Notes under the pieces: model-generated
Databases searched by the model: none
The model's input: the letters and a program-made list of their open reading frames with translations, nothing else
Told to the model about the DNA's origin: nothing
Source: Hoeflea prorocentri
GTDB taxonomy: Bacteria; Pseudomonadota; Alphaproteobacteria; Rhizobiales; Rhizobiaceae
Assembly (NCBI RefSeq): GCF_027944115.1
Contig: NZ_JAPJZI010000001.1
Location: 3,100,001 to 3,164,000 of the forward strand
Direction: 5' to 3'
Length of the DNA stretch: 64,000 nt
Made by a program: the position numbers and the translations under genes
Shown here: positions 46,028 through 55,700 of the stretch, in pieces
How the letters are laid out: the number at the start of each line of letters is the position of its first letter
Numbering within the stretch: position 1 is the stretch's first letter

Positions 46028-46155
46028 CAACACCTGACGACCACCAGCCGTGCAAGGTGTATCGAGGCTGTTGATACAACGATTCAAAAGGCTCAGAACA
46101 GGATTCCGCTGAAGCCTTCAAGGCTTTGATGTTGTTGCTGTTTCACATGCCCGCG

Positions 46156-47076
46156 TCACTGCGCTTCTTGCGGTCGAGCCGGCTGGCTTGCCGGCAAGCG
46201 CGACAACAGGACACCGCCGGCAACGACAAGCAGGCCCCCTAAAGCCTGCACCGGCCCCAGTGATTGACCGAACGCCAGGAAGCCGAGAACGGCGGCAATC
46301 GGAACGGACGCGTAACCGACCGGGACGACCACCACGGCATCGGCATTCTGGAATGCCCTTATCCAGCAAAGCTGACCGAGAAGCGCCAGCGGACCGATGC
46401 ATATGAGCCACAGAAGGCTCGCGCCGCCGAGCGGCTGCCAGAGCCAGATGGTCGGGGCGGCAAGCATGAAGACGGCAATGATATTGACGTGAAGCATGAT
46501 GACGATCGGCCGTTCCCGGTCCGTCAGCAGCTTGATGAAAAACAACTCCGCGCCGGAAAGCATGGCGCCGAACAGGGCGATACCAACACCAAGGGTTGCC
46601 GATCCATCCCCCGCCGAGCCCGCCTCGCTCCGGGCAATCAGCATCGCGCCCGCGAGACAGATCATGGCCGCGCACCAGTGTTTCGGACCGGCGCGCTCCT
46701 TGAGCAGAAAAACAGCCAGGATCATTGCGATGACACCATTTGTCAGCGTGATCGCGGTGGCGTCCTCATAGTCGATGAAAAGCGGCGCGGCGATAATGCA
46801 GAGCTCCCCGGTCACGCCGCTGACGGCGCGGGCCACATGCAGGACCGGCATGGTGCTGCGCACTTTCGAGAACCCACCATGGAACATCAAAACCACAAGG
46901 CTGATGACCACGGCAGCGCCGGCATAGCGCATAAAGACCACCTGCATGGGATTTGCCTGCGCACTGACGAACTTACCGGAGGCAAAAACCAGCGTGAAGA
47001 TCAGCGCCGCTCCAAGCGCCCAGCACACGGCAACAACAGTCGACGGATTTGATTTCACGGTTCCTCGCAGAATCAT
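46156..47076 (-). CDS. EamA/DMT-family transporter
   Basis: This 306-residue protein has ten predicted membrane helices in two EamA repeats (for example VAVCWALGAALIFTLVFASG and AALGFLAFGQSLGPVQALGG). The family exports or exchanges metabolites. The frame is open further upstream, but the extra 49 residues are polar and unlike the family, so I use ATG 47076. It sits between the ureide and phosphonate regions with 79-220 base gaps on either side, so its substrate cannot be inferred. Confidence 0.85.
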   Translation of the reverse strand: MILRGTVKSNPSTVVAVCWALGAALIFTLVFASGKFVSAQANPMQVVFMRYAGAAVVISLVVLMFHGGFSKVRSTMPVLHVARAVSGVTGELCIIAAPLFIDYEDATAITLTNGVIAMILAVFLLKERAGPKHWCAAMICLAGAMLIARSEAGSAGDGSATLGVGIALFGAMLSGAELFFIKLLTDRERPIVIMLHVNIIAVFMLAAPTIWLWQPLGGASLLWLICIGPLALLGQLCWIRAFQNADAVVVVPVGYASVPIAAVLGFLAFGQSLGPVQALGGLLVVAGGVLLSRLPASQPARPQEAQ

Positions 47077-47155
47077 GGCCTTGTCATCCAGAGGGAATGG
47101 CAAAATCCTCAAAAGGTCAATCTGGAAGAAAAAAGCCGAGGGAGGCCGAACGATC

Positions 47156-47752
47156 CTAACCGTGTGACAGGATAGCCTCCACGAGTGCGCGTGAGGCCGT
47201 GTCGATGTCGCCGCTGTTATCAATCACCATGGCGCCGGGCCATCTGGCGTTCAGAACCGCGCTTCTTTCAAGCCGGGCGCGGATATCCTCCGGGTTTTCT
47301 CTGCCCCGGGCAGCAAGGCGGTTCGCCAGAACCTCCGCCGAGGCCGTGATCTCGATGACGCGAAAATTGGCATAGTGCCGGCTGAGGCCATCCAGCGCCG
47401 CACGCGAACCGTTGCATACGGCGCGATGACCGGCTGCGATGCGCTCGTCAATCTCTATTGGCAGGCCATATCTGAGGCCGTGCGCATCCCAATGGAAAGC
47501 AAAACCGTCATTGCCTAGCTTTTGTTCAAATGCCTCAGGGGTGCAGGGAATATGGTTCTCGGTCGCGCCATCGGCAGGCCTGGTGATGACGCGGCGGACG
47601 AAAAACAGGTCGGAACGGTCAGTGAGTTCACGACGGGCGCGATTCATCAGCGTGTCCTTGCCGGCCCCGCTTGGCCCGACCACGGCAATGAAAGTACCGC
47701 GCGTAACGGCATGATCGCCCGGCAGGGTGGATCGTTCAGGGGCTGACGACAT
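47156..47752 (-). CDS. phnN: Ribose 1,5-bisphosphate phosphokinase
   Basis: This 198-residue P-loop kinase turns ribose 1,5-bisphosphate into PRPP, the last step of the C-P lyase route. It has Walker A VGPSGAGKDTLMNRA, RRVITRPADGATENH and GHRAVCNGSRAAL. The ATG at 47752 overlaps the phnM stop by one base. An earlier in-frame codon at 47779 lies within phnM. Confidence 0.93.
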   Translation of the reverse strand: MSSAPERSTLPGDHAVTRGTFIAVVGPSGAGKDTLMNRARRELTDRSDLFFVRRVITRPADGATENHIPCTPEAFEQKLGNDGFAFHWDAHGLRYGLPIEIDERIAAGHRAVCNGSRAALDGLSRHYANFRVIEITASAEVLANRLAARGRENPEDIRARLERSAVLNARWPGAMVIDNSGDIDTASRALVEAILSHG

Positions 47753-48891
47753 TACGCGACCCTTTGCCCCTCCCGCCACACGGTGCGGACAATCGGAATA
47801 TGATGATCGACACTGACGCGCACCAGATCGCCGCGTTTGCCGATCGCGATCTCGCCTCGGTCGTGAAGACCGCAGGATTCCGCCGGGTTCTTGGACACCA
47901 TACGGATCGCCTCGGGCAGGTTGATCGCATCCACACGCTCGCCGATGTCGAAGGCCGACTGGATCAGGCTGAATGGAATATAGTCGGAGGACAGGATATC
48001 GAGCAGTCCGTGTTCCGCCAGTTCCTGGGCCGCGATGTTGCCGGAGTGCGATCCTCCGCGCACCACGTTGGGGGCACCCATGAGAACCGCCATGCCTGCT
48101 TCCTTCGAGGCCTTGGCCGCTTCAAAGGTGGTGGGGAACTCAGCCACCTGGATACCCTGTTCAATCGCCTCATCGACATGTTCAAGCGTTGCATCGTCGT
48201 GGCTGGCCAAAACAATCGTGCGTTCCCGGCACGCATCCGATATCGCCTTCCGGTTCCGGTCGGAATTGGCATCTGAATCGGCAATGCGCTTCTTGCAAAA
48301 CGCCGCGAAGACCTCGTCGGACATTTTCAATTTTCCCTGATAGTAAATGCTGTAGGCTTCAAGATTGCGGAACTGGCGCTGGCCTGGCGAATGGTCCATC
48401 AAGGACACGAGCCGGACGCGGTCATCCTCATCGAAGGCTGTGAATCCATTGAGGCAATCGGCTGCCGAGACTTCACAGCGCAGATGCAGAAAGTGATCGG
48501 CGCGCAGGCGATCGTTGCGGCAGCCATCGTCTATCGCATCGGCCAAATGGCGCATGTCTTCGGCGGACAGATCGGCGTCTTCGTCCATACCGATGCGCAA
48601 CGCATCGAACACCGTCGTGATGCCGGAGGAACAGATCTGCGCGTCATGGGCGAGCACCGCCGCAAAGGGGTTCCAGCGCACTTTGGGCCGCGGTGCGTAG
48701 TGTCCTTCAAGGTGATCCGTATGCAGTTCCACAAGGCCCGGGATGACAAAGTCGCCTTCCATGTCCTGCGCGGACGGAACGGCCGTGGCCCCGCCGATAT
48801 CCTCGACGAGGCCGTCGCGGACAAGGACGGTTCCCCGGACAATTTCATCTGCAAGGACAAGACGGGCGTTTTTCAATACCAGATCTGACAT
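47752..48891 (-). CDS. phnM: Ribose 1-methylphosphonate 5-triphosphate diphosphatase
   Basis: This 379-residue amidohydrolase-fold enzyme releases pyrophosphate from the ribosyl-alkylphosphonate triphosphate. Metal residues appear in PGLVELHTDHLEGHYAPRP, LRCEVSA, VLASHDDATLEH and the late LSSDYIPFSL. It follows the DUF1045 gene by 20 bases and is coupled to phnN. Confidence 0.95.
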   Translation of the reverse strand: MSDLVLKNARLVLADEIVRGTVLVRDGLVEDIGGATAVPSAQDMEGDFVIPGLVELHTDHLEGHYAPRPKVRWNPFAAVLAHDAQICSSGITTVFDALRIGMDEDADLSAEDMRHLADAIDDGCRNDRLRADHFLHLRCEVSAADCLNGFTAFDEDDRVRLVSLMDHSPGQRQFRNLEAYSIYYQGKLKMSDEVFAAFCKKRIADSDANSDRNRKAISDACRERTIVLASHDDATLEHVDEAIEQGIQVAEFPTTFEAAKASKEAGMAVLMGAPNVVRGGSHSGNIAAQELAEHGLLDILSSDYIPFSLIQSAFDIGERVDAINLPEAIRMVSKNPAESCGLHDRGEIAIGKRGDLVRVSVDHHIPIVRTVWREGQRVA

Positions 48892-48911
48892 GGGCTTCCT
48901 GCGGGTTCATG

Positions 48912-49619
48912 CTATGCGTAGCGCCGCTGCTCATCGGCAAGCAGCGGAAAGAGGGTATGGACCTTGAACGGCGCGCCGGTTTCAGCTTCGGTAAACAGCG
49001 CAATGTTGCGAACCTCAACCGGCTCGCTCAGCACCGGGTCGAAGAATGCGTGCAAGGCCTGCTCGATCCGGGGTGCATCGGCTGATCCGACAGGCCCGGT
49101 CAGGGTCATATGGAATCGGAACTCCTCAAAGACATAAGGATAGCCCCATCGCTGCAGATTGGCCAGTTGCGGCGGAGTCAGATGTTGAGGCGAGCGGCGT
49201 TCGATCTCGGCATCGTCCAGCGGCGCTCGATAGGCCTCAAAGTCACGCACGCATCTGGCTGCAAGGTCTTCGAGCTCGGCGACCGGATTGTCCGGCACGA
49301 GCGCAAAGAAGGCGCCGATACGGGTAATGGAGAGCTTTGGTATCTCAAATGATTGAACCGATCCGGAAAACGATGCCAGTTCTGTCACAAGCTCGTTTTC
49401 ACTCATGCCGGAGGCTAAGCTGAATGGTGCCTTGAGTGTCCCGTGAAAACCGTAGCGACGCGGCGACGCAGTGTGAAAAGCAATTTCCGCATCGTTGAGA
49501 CCGGAAATGGCCGGGGCTTCAACCGTCTCATCGGTAAAGGCGTCGCGCCCCAGCCAATTGGTCGCAACGCGGGTCAAAGGATCACTCGAGGGCGGCGCGA
49601 AATAAATTGCATACCGCAT
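48912..49619 (-). CDS. DUF1045 phosphonate-metabolism protein, 2H phosphoesterase-like
   Basis: This 235-residue protein is the DUF1045 family found in rhizobial phn operons. Two H-x-T motifs are visible, HGT at residues 59-61 (RYGFHGTLKAPF) and HMT at 170-172 (FRFHMTLTGP), spaced as in 2H phosphoesterases, which open cyclic phosphates. phnP, the usual enzyme for 5-phosphoribosyl 1,2-cyclic phosphate, is not in this window. This protein is therefore a good candidate for that step. The gene lies between phnE and phnM. Confidence 0.75.
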   Translation of the reverse strand: MRYAIYFAPPSSDPLTRVATNWLGRDAFTDETVEAPAISGLNDAEIAFHTASPRRYGFHGTLKAPFSLASGMSENELVTELASFSGSVQSFEIPKLSITRIGAFFALVPDNPVAELEDLAARCVRDFEAYRAPLDDAEIERRSPQHLTPPQLANLQRWGYPYVFEEFRFHMTLTGPVGSADAPRIEQALHAFFDPVLSEPVEVRNIALFTEAETGAPFKVHTLFPLLADEQRRYA

Positions 49620-49718
49620 GGCGTTATCTCCCGACTATCGGATTTTCGGAGCGCGGGCGGCGGTGGCCCGCTGAATCAGACATAAAGCAACTGTACGACA
49701 ATATCATGAGCATGGCAC

Positions 49719-51299
49719 CTAGGCGGCTTTCGGCTCGCGCCCGATCAGGCGGCTGCGAATGGCGTTAGAGATAGAGTCGAAGATGAAGACGGTCGCCAGG
49801 ACTAGCAGAACCATATAGGCGACATTTTCCCAGTCTGCATTCGTGCGCATCGCTTCCCAGAGTTTCAGACCGATCCCGCCGGCGCCGACGGCACCGATGA
49901 TGGTGGCCGAGCGGGTGTTCGATTCCCAGAAATAAAGCGACTGGCTGGCAAAGACAGGCAGGACCTGCGGAACCACGCCGTAGCGCTGAACCAGAACCGG
50001 CGACGCGCCAACCGACCGGATGCCTTCGCGCTGTTTGTCGTCAACATTCTCCAACGCCTCCGCATAGAGCTTTCCGAGCGTTCCGGTATCTGTGAAGAAG
50101 ATCGCCGATATGCCGGCAAGCGGCCCCGGCCCGAAGGCGCGGGTAAAGAACAGCGCCCAGATCAGCATATCGACACAGCGCAGGAAGTCGAACAGGCGCT
50201 TGATGAACTGGTTGGCGATCCAGCTTCGCGTGATGTTCCGGGCGGCTGCAAATGACAGGGGGAAAGCGAGCAGCGTCGCAAAGAGCGTCCCGACAAATGC
50301 CATGACAATCGTCTGGAGCAGCTTGATCCAGACATCGGCATGCTGCCATTCGGCATTGTAAAGAAAGTTGTCCCAAGCAAGGGCAAGATTTGACATCTCC
50401 GGCTTGATCCGATCGCCGCTCGAAATTGTTCTCATCACCTCGGCAAACCCCATGCCCCAGAACGGCGAAGCCGTGTCGAACCAGAAATTTTCCCACCCGA
50501 GGAAGCGGTGACGAACCTTGACCTCGTCATTTTCGACTTCAAGCGTGCCGGCAAAGCCGAACTTCATCAGGATATCGCCGCCGGCCTGCATTTGCTGCGC
50601 CCATTGAGGCAGCGGTCCGTTAGCGGTCACAGAGGTATCGGGAACAACATCTACGACAAAGGTCTCGCCATGGTAATCAACGCTTACCTGGCCCGGCTCG
50701 ATGTTGATCCTGGCGGGTCCGAGTTCAAGATCAACACGTGTGACAACCGTCTGCGTCACCATCTGCGTCCTGCCGGACGTATTGATCTCTTCGGCCGGTC
50801 GGGCGGTCTGCGCCTGCGGAGCCATGAAGCTGTTGCCCAACGAGGTGTCGCCGGTACCGCCCTCCTGTGTACCCGGCGCACCCGGCATCATGAAGGAGTT
50901 CACCCTTGAACGTGTGCTGGTCTCCGTACCGATGCCTCCACCGGTATCGACAATGACCTCACGCTCGACATTATCGGTCGTCTTTCGCAACCAGACCGGA
51001 TCCGGATCGCTGCCAAGCGGCGAAAAACGCGGAAACTCGACCTGCAGATAATCGCCATCATATTCGATATCGGGGCGCACCTCGTAGCTGATCCAGTCGG
51101 CAAGATAATTGCCGGCAATATCCCAATTGCCGTTCTTGAAGGCGGTTCCGATACCGAAAAGCGACCATGCAAATATGAGATAGGCGCCGACCACCGTCAG
51201 GATAATGGGTGCCCGCCAGCGTTCCAGAACCGGCCTGTGAAACACAGCCTCGTGACGGGAGGCAAGGCTATCGATGGTGTCAGCGGACGGCGTCTTCAT
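49719..51299 (-). CDS. phnE: Phosphonate ABC permease PhnE, long form with periplasmic insertion
   Basis: This 526-residue permease ends in a normal PhnE channel domain (about 320-520; LLQTIVMAFVGTLFATLLAF, EGIRSVGASPVLVQRYGVVP). It has one N-terminal helix (about 30-52) and then about 250 periplasmic residues. The insertion has a Gly/Thr/Ser-rich stretch with the near repeat NSFMMPGA and NSFMAPQA. Typical PhnE proteins have about 260-330 residues. It pairs with the second phnE gene, three bases upstream on the same strand. Confidence 0.88.
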   Translation of the reverse strand: MKTPSADTIDSLASRHEAVFHRPVLERWRAPIILTVVGAYLIFAWSLFGIGTAFKNGNWDIAGNYLADWISYEVRPDIEYDGDYLQVEFPRFSPLGSDPDPVWLRKTTDNVEREVIVDTGGGIGTETSTRSRVNSFMMPGAPGTQEGGTGDTSLGNSFMAPQAQTARPAEEINTSGRTQMVTQTVVTRVDLELGPARINIEPGQVSVDYHGETFVVDVVPDTSVTANGPLPQWAQQMQAGGDILMKFGFAGTLEVENDEVKVRHRFLGWENFWFDTASPFWGMGFAEVMRTISSGDRIKPEMSNLALAWDNFLYNAEWQHADVWIKLLQTIVMAFVGTLFATLLAFPLSFAAARNITRSWIANQFIKRLFDFLRCVDMLIWALFFTRAFGPGPLAGISAIFFTDTGTLGKLYAEALENVDDKQREGIRSVGASPVLVQRYGVVPQVLPVFASQSLYFWESNTRSATIIGAVGAGGIGLKLWEAMRTNADWENVAYMVLLVLATVFIFDSISNAIRSRLIGREPKAA

Positions 51300-51302
51300 C
51301 CC

Positions 51303-52280
51303 TTAGCCTCCCCTTCCGAATTCAAAAGCCTGGTTGCCGACGATGCGCTTGCGCAAACTGGCGGAAAGCTGGTCGACGGCGACGATCGTGACGAAGAGCA
51401 GCAGAATGATCGCCAGCGTCTTGGCCTCGTGTCCGCGGCTGATCGACAGGCGCAATGTCTCGCCGATGCCGCCGCCGCCGACCGCGCCGATAATGGTCGA
51501 GGCACGCACATTGATCTCGAAACGCAGCAGGCTGTAGGACAGAAAATTCGGCATGACCTGCGGAACGATGCCGAACCAGACACGTTCGACCCAATTGCCG
51601 CCGGATGCCCGCAGGCCCTCCTCAGGTCGCATATCGGCATTCTCAACCACTTCGAAGAACATCTTGCCGAGCGCGCCGATCGTGTGGATCGCCACCGCGA
51701 TGATCGCCGGTATCGGGCCAAGCGACAAAATGGCGAGGAAGAAGCCGGCGATGACAATTTCGGGGAACGCCCGGAGGAGTTCCATGAAGCGGCGGACGAA
51801 AAAACGCAGCCAGCGGCGCGTTACAAGGTTCGAGGCGGCAAGGAAGCAAAGTATGAACCCGAAGGCGAAGCCGATCAGTGTCGCCATCAGCGCAATGTTG
51901 ATGGTCACCACCATCTTGTAGACATATTCCGGAATGTAGAAACTCTCGGTCAAATAATAACGGCCGTCGGGGTAGTCATATTTCAGGCTTCCATCCGCAT
52001 AGGGCGACGGCAGATCGAACATGGCGCGCCAGACTTCCCATCCGTCGCGAGGCATGAGATCGCCGATAAAATCGAAGAAGTGCGGCAACCGGTCAAAGAA
52101 CTTGCCGGCATTGGTTTCGTTTGCGAACCACAACGAAGCACCGAGCGCCACCGCGAGACCGATCACGCCCGCCCAGGTATAAAGGCGGCGCTTGAAGAGC
52201 ATTTCCTGCCAGTGTCGTTCGACAATACGGCCCTCAGCGGAAAGCTGAACGGGAGGAACGGCGGTGCTCATGGTTGGCAA
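51303..52280 (-). CDS. phnE: Phosphonate ABC permease PhnE
   Basis: This 325-residue inner-membrane permease has the PhnE EAA region (PEEGLRASGGNWVERVWFGIVPQ) and six helices. Its N-terminal helix (TWAGVIGLAVALGASLWFAN) is followed by a 70-residue periplasmic loop. It forms the channel with the long PhnE and uses PhnC and PhnD. Confidence 0.92.
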   Translation of the reverse strand: MPTMSTAVPPVQLSAEGRIVERHWQEMLFKRRLYTWAGVIGLAVALGASLWFANETNAGKFFDRLPHFFDFIGDLMPRDGWEVWRAMFDLPSPYADGSLKYDYPDGRYYLTESFYIPEYVYKMVVTINIALMATLIGFAFGFILCFLAASNLVTRRWLRFFVRRFMELLRAFPEIVIAGFFLAILSLGPIPAIIAVAIHTIGALGKMFFEVVENADMRPEEGLRASGGNWVERVWFGIVPQVMPNFLSYSLLRFEINVRASTIIGAVGGGGIGETLRLSISRGHEAKTLAIILLLFVTIVAVDQLSASLRKRIVGNQAFEFGRGG

Positions 52281-52340
52281 ATCCGATATCCGAGTAAAGG
52301 GGCGCTACGGTCTGAAGCAACCGTAGCGCCGCTTGCTTAT

Positions 52341-53249
52341 CTAGCTGCCGATCTTCGCCTTACGCGCGGCGATGATGGTTTTGTAGAAGTTCTCGTCGAC
52401 CTCGGTGAAACCCTTGTAGTCACCGCCCTGAATGGCGCTGAAGCAGGCCGGGTCCTTCTGCGGAAGAGCCATCATGAATTCCTTGAACTTGGCTTTCATG
52501 TCCGGGTCCATAGACGAACGAACAACAATTGGACCGTTCGGAATCTGCGGCGACTGCCAGACCTGAACAAGTTCACCCATGTCGAGGATGCCCTTGTCGA
52601 CCATCTTGCGCAGATTGCCGGACGTATAGCCGTCGTCGAATTTGCCGACGCCCGATGACCAGGTGGTGCCGGCATCGAAATTGCCTTTGACCACTTCAAG
52701 AACCAGGTTCTCATGGCCGCCGCCAAAGCCGGTCTCGCCGAAATATTCTTCGATCGTCGTGCCGACATCGCCTGGAAGCGAGACGCTCGGCACCAGATAA
52801 CCCGAGGTGGAATCCGGATCGGCAAATCCGAGCTTCTTGCCCTTCATGTCGGCAAGCGATTTGATGCCGGAGTCCTTGCGGGCGACCATGACAGCATAGT
52901 AGCCGGTGGAGCCGTCCGTCTGGATGGTCGTCAGGATCGGCTCAACAGCCTTGGGATCCGACAGATAGACCTTGGCGTAGCCGGATGCGCCCAGCTCCGC
53001 ATAGTCGAGCGTGCCGCCGAGCAGGCCTTGAACGACGCCGTCATAGTCGGCAGCGGGAAAGAGCGAGACCTTTTCGACGCCGATCGCAGCCGGAAGCTGA
53101 TCGACCAGGCACTGGAAGTTGCGAAGACGGTCGGCTTCGTTTTCACCGCCGAGAATACCGATACGGAATACCTTCAGGTCTTCGGCCTGCACCATTCCGG
53201 CCGTCATGATTGTGAGTGCAACGGCACCAAGTAGCGTTTTCTTGAACAT
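52341..53249 (-). CDS. phnD: Phosphonate-binding periplasmic protein
   Basis: This 302-residue protein has a signal peptide (FKKTLLGAVALTIMTAGMVQA) and a PhnD fold with FRIGILGGENEADRLRNFQC, the phosphonate-contact region LGASGYAKVY, and FADPDSTSGYLVPS. The ATG at 53249 sits behind AGGAGA. It brings alkylphosphonates to PhnE. Confidence 0.95.
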   Translation of the reverse strand: MFKKTLLGAVALTIMTAGMVQAEDLKVFRIGILGGENEADRLRNFQCLVDQLPAAIGVEKVSLFPAADYDGVVQGLLGGTLDYAELGASGYAKVYLSDPKAVEPILTTIQTDGSTGYYAVMVARKDSGIKSLADMKGKKLGFADPDSTSGYLVPSVSLPGDVGTTIEEYFGETGFGGGHENLVLEVVKGNFDAGTTWSSGVGKFDDGYTSGNLRKMVDKGILDMGELVQVWQSPQIPNGPIVVRSSMDPDMKAKFKEFMMALPQKDPACFSAIQGGDYKGFTEVDENFYKTIIAARKAKIGS

Positions 53250-53341
53250 GGGTTTCTCCTGTCTAGTCCCTGTCAAACTCTGAACAATTGCTGCGATTGG
53301 CCCTTCACGCGGGCAAAACGATCACGGTTCCCGCCCGGCTC

Positions 53342-54175
53342 TCAGGCAGCCGGTTCGAGGGAGCCGATCGATTCCGTGCCGCCAGACGAGCCAAGGCTCG
53401 TCGAGGTGATTCCTTCCGACAAATCCTCACCTTCCGCGCCGTAGATCATGCGGACGGCGTCGGCAGTCAGTTGATCGGCGGGTCCGTCAAAGACCACCTT
53501 GCCGCCGGCCATGCCGATGACGCGCTCGCAATAGGTCCTGGCCGTATCAAGCGTATGGAGGTTGGTGATGACAGTGATCCCCTCCTCCTGATTGATGCTC
53601 TTGAGCGAATCCATGACAATCTGCGCGTTGAGGGGATCGAGCGAGGCGATCGGTTCATCCGCCAGTAGCATCTTCGGGCTCTGCATCAGCGCCCGTGCGA
53701 TGGCCACGCGCTGCTGCTGACCGCCCGATAGCGTGCCGGCGCGCTGCAGGGCCGTCTGCGCTATGCCAAGCCTTTCGAGAGCCATGATGGCCATCGCCCG
53801 CTCGCTGCGCGACCAGGAACCGGCAAGGTTCAGCAGCGTGGAGCGATGATTGAGCCGGCCCAGCATGACATTCGTCAGCACGTTGAGCCGTGGAACAAGG
53901 TTGAACTGCTGGAAGATCATCGCGCAGTCGCGCTGCCAGTTTCTAAGCGCCGCGCCCTTCAGGGAGGATACCTGCACCTCATTGAAGCGAACCACACCGT
54001 CGCTGGGGTCGATCAGCCTGTTGAGCATGCGAAGGAGCGTGGATTTGCCGGCCCCGGACCGGCCTATGACACCGACCATCTGCCCCTGCGGGATCTGAAC
54101 CGATACATTTTCGACAGCGGCAAAACTGCCAAACCTGCGTGTCACATTTTCCAGTATTAGCATCGGCGGCTCCAT
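53342..54175 (-). CDS. phnC: Phosphonate ABC transporter ATPase
   Basis: This 277-residue ATPase has Walker [19 protein letters not shown], signature [15 protein letters not shown], and Walker [13 protein letters not shown], followed by a roughly 40-residue tail rich in Ser and Gly. It is the first gene of phnCDEE-DUF1045-phnMN. A Pho-box-like site lies 67-84 bases upstream. ATG at 54163 is an alternative start. Confidence 0.94.
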   Translation of the reverse strand: MEPPMLILENVTRRFGSFAAVENVSVQIPQGQMVGVIGRSGAGKSTLLRMLNRLIDPSDGVVRFNEVQVSSLKGAALRNWQRDCAMIFQQFNLVPRLNVLTNVMLGRLNHRSTLLNLAGSWSRSERAMAIMALERLGIAQTALQRAGTLSGGQQQRVAIARALMQSPKMLLADEPIASLDPLNAQIVMDSLKSINQEEGITVITNLHTLDTARTYCERVIGMAGGKVVFDGPADQLTADAVRMIYGAEGEDLSEGITSTSLGSSGGTESIGSLEPAA

Positions 54176-54241
54176 GCGATCCCGAAATCTGAAGTCCGGG
54201 CTATCGGTAGGGCCTGCGCATGACCGACAAATTACAAAATC

Positions 54242-54259
54242 ATGTCACTAATGTTACAA
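54242..54259 (-). promoter_or_regulatory. Pho-box-like site upstream of phnC
   Basis: On the reverse strand the sequence is TTGTAAC-ATTA-GTGACAT, two 7-base half-sites with an AT-only 4-base spacer, as in the PhoB consensus CTGTCAT-N4-CTGT(C/A)A(C/T). Six and five of seven positions agree. The distance to phnC (67-84) nearly equals that of the phnG site. Confidence 0.45.
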
Positions 54260-54369
54260 TCCACATTATGACCTGTTGATTGAGGAAGCGCTACTAACAC
54301 ATTGCAAAAAAATGACTTTCTCGCCGTCATAGCCGGCAAGCTGCTTCGAACTCGATCCGCCAGGACAAT

Positions 54370-54987
54370 TCAACCGGCGTATGTTTCCAAGAACTGTTCA
54401 GCGGTCAGCGCGCGGAAATCCGCAAGCGCCCGATGCAGTCTGTCGTGCTCCCAATCCCACCAGGACAGGGCATCCATGCGGGCAGCGGTTTCCTCAGCAA
54501 ACCGCCTCCTGATCGGCTTGGCCGGAACGCCGGCGACAATCGTATAGGGCTCGACGTCTTTCGTTACGACCGCCCCGGCGCCAACCACCGCGCCATTGCC
54601 GACGGAGACGCCGGGCAGGATGATCGCGCCATGGCCGATCCACACATCATGACCGATGGTGATCGCATTGCCCCTGCGCCAGTCGAAGAAGGACTCTTCG
54701 TGGCTTTCGCCCTCAAAATAATCACCAGCGCGATAGGTGAAATGATGTTGCGTCGCGCGCCATATCGGATGATTGGTCGCGTTGATACGGACGTGGCTTG
54801 CGATGTTGACGAATTTGCCGATCTTCGCCGCCCAGGCTTCGCTATCGCGGATCATATAGGAATAGTCGCCAAAATCGCACTCGACCAGTTGGCAACGCTC
54901 ATCGATTTCTGTGTAGCGCCCGACCATGCAATCGCGCACCACCGCCGTGTCATGGATCAGCGGCTTTTCGGAAAGCCCCTTGCTCAT
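54370..54987 (-). CDS. Phosphonate-metabolism hexapeptide-repeat acyltransferase
   Basis: This 205-residue left-handed beta-helix protein belongs to the phn-linked transferase hexapeptide family (TIGR03308). Hexapeptide turns are visible at [20 protein letters not shown] and [15 protein letters not shown]. Relatives are chloramphenicol-type acetyltransferases. It probably acetylates aminoalkylphosphonates in place of PhnO. Its ATG overlaps phnL by four bases (ATGA). Confidence 0.88.
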   Translation of the reverse strand: MSKGLSEKPLIHDTAVVRDCMVGRYTEIDERCQLVECDFGDYSYMIRDSEAWAAKIGKFVNIASHVRINATNHPIWRATQHHFTYRAGDYFEGESHEESFFDWRRGNAITIGHDVWIGHGAIILPGVSVGNGAVVGAGAVVTKDVEPYTIVAGVPAKPIRRRFAEETAARMDALSWWDWEHDRLHRALADFRALTAEQFLETYAG

Positions 54988-55691
54988 GCGGCATCCTTTC
55001 CGGCTGCAAAATGCGACACGTCCAGAACGCGGTCGGCGACTTTCTCGCGCACGTCCTGATCGTGGAAGATGCCGAGAAGCGCCGTGCCCCTCTCTTTTTT
55101 CTCAAGGATCAGTTCGACCACCACGGCCCGGTTGAGCGCATCAAGCGACGCCGTCGGCTCATCCAGCAACAACAGCGGATGATCGGTGATGAAGCCCCGC
55201 GCTATGTTGACGCGTTGCTGTTCCCCGCCGGAGAAGGTCGCAGGCGGCAGTGTCCAAAGGCGCTCGGGCAGATTGAGCTTCTCAAGCAGAACCGACGCAC
55301 GTTCGCGTGCCTCTGCGCCTTCGACGCCACGGGCAAGCAGCGGTTCGGCCACCACATCGATGGCGGAGACGCGCGGCACGGTGCGCAGGAACTGGCTGAC
55401 ATAACCGACGAAATCGCGGCGCATGGAAAGCACAGAGCGCGGATCGGCGCTGGCGATATCGATCGTCACCTCATCATGCGTCATCAGGATCTGTCCCTGA
55501 TCGACTGCGTAGTTGCCGTAGAGCATCTTGAGGATCGAGCTCTTGCCGATTCCGGATGGACCACCGAGCACGACGCATTCGCCCGCCGCCACGGCGAAAC
55601 TCACATCTTCGACAACCGGCAGGCAAATGCCGTCGCGAAGATGCATGGTGAAACTCTTGGAGACTTCCGAAACAACAAGTGGCGTTGGCAT
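54984..55691 (-). CDS. phnL: C-P lyase subunit PhnL (ABC-type ATPase)
   Basis: This 235-residue soluble ATPase-like subunit has Walker [16 protein letters not shown], signature [14 protein letters not shown] and Walker [12 protein letters not shown]. It starts [17 protein letters not shown] as PhnL does. It binds the C-P lyase core with PhnK rather than a membrane transporter. It follows phnK by nine bases. Confidence 0.93.
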   Translation of the reverse strand: MPTPLVVSEVSKSFTMHLRDGICLPVVEDVSFAVAAGECVVLGGPSGIGKSSILKMLYGNYAVDQGQILMTHDEVTIDIASADPRSVLSMRRDFVGYVSQFLRTVPRVSAIDVVAEPLLARGVEGAEARERASVLLEKLNLPERLWTLPPATFSGGEQQRVNIARGFITDHPLLLLDEPTASLDALNRAVVVELILEKKERGTALLGIFHDQDVREKVADRVLDVSHFAAGKDAA

Positions 55692-55700
55692 GGCGCGCTC

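Noticed and set aside
46264-47052. A 262-codon forward frame opposite the EamA transporter
   Set aside because: Same pattern of a polar complement to a membrane protein; no ribosome site.
51237-52658. A 473-codon open frame on the forward strand across both phnE genes and phnD
   Set aside because: It is antisense to three well-supported genes, has no recognisable domain, and is explained by high GC codon bias.
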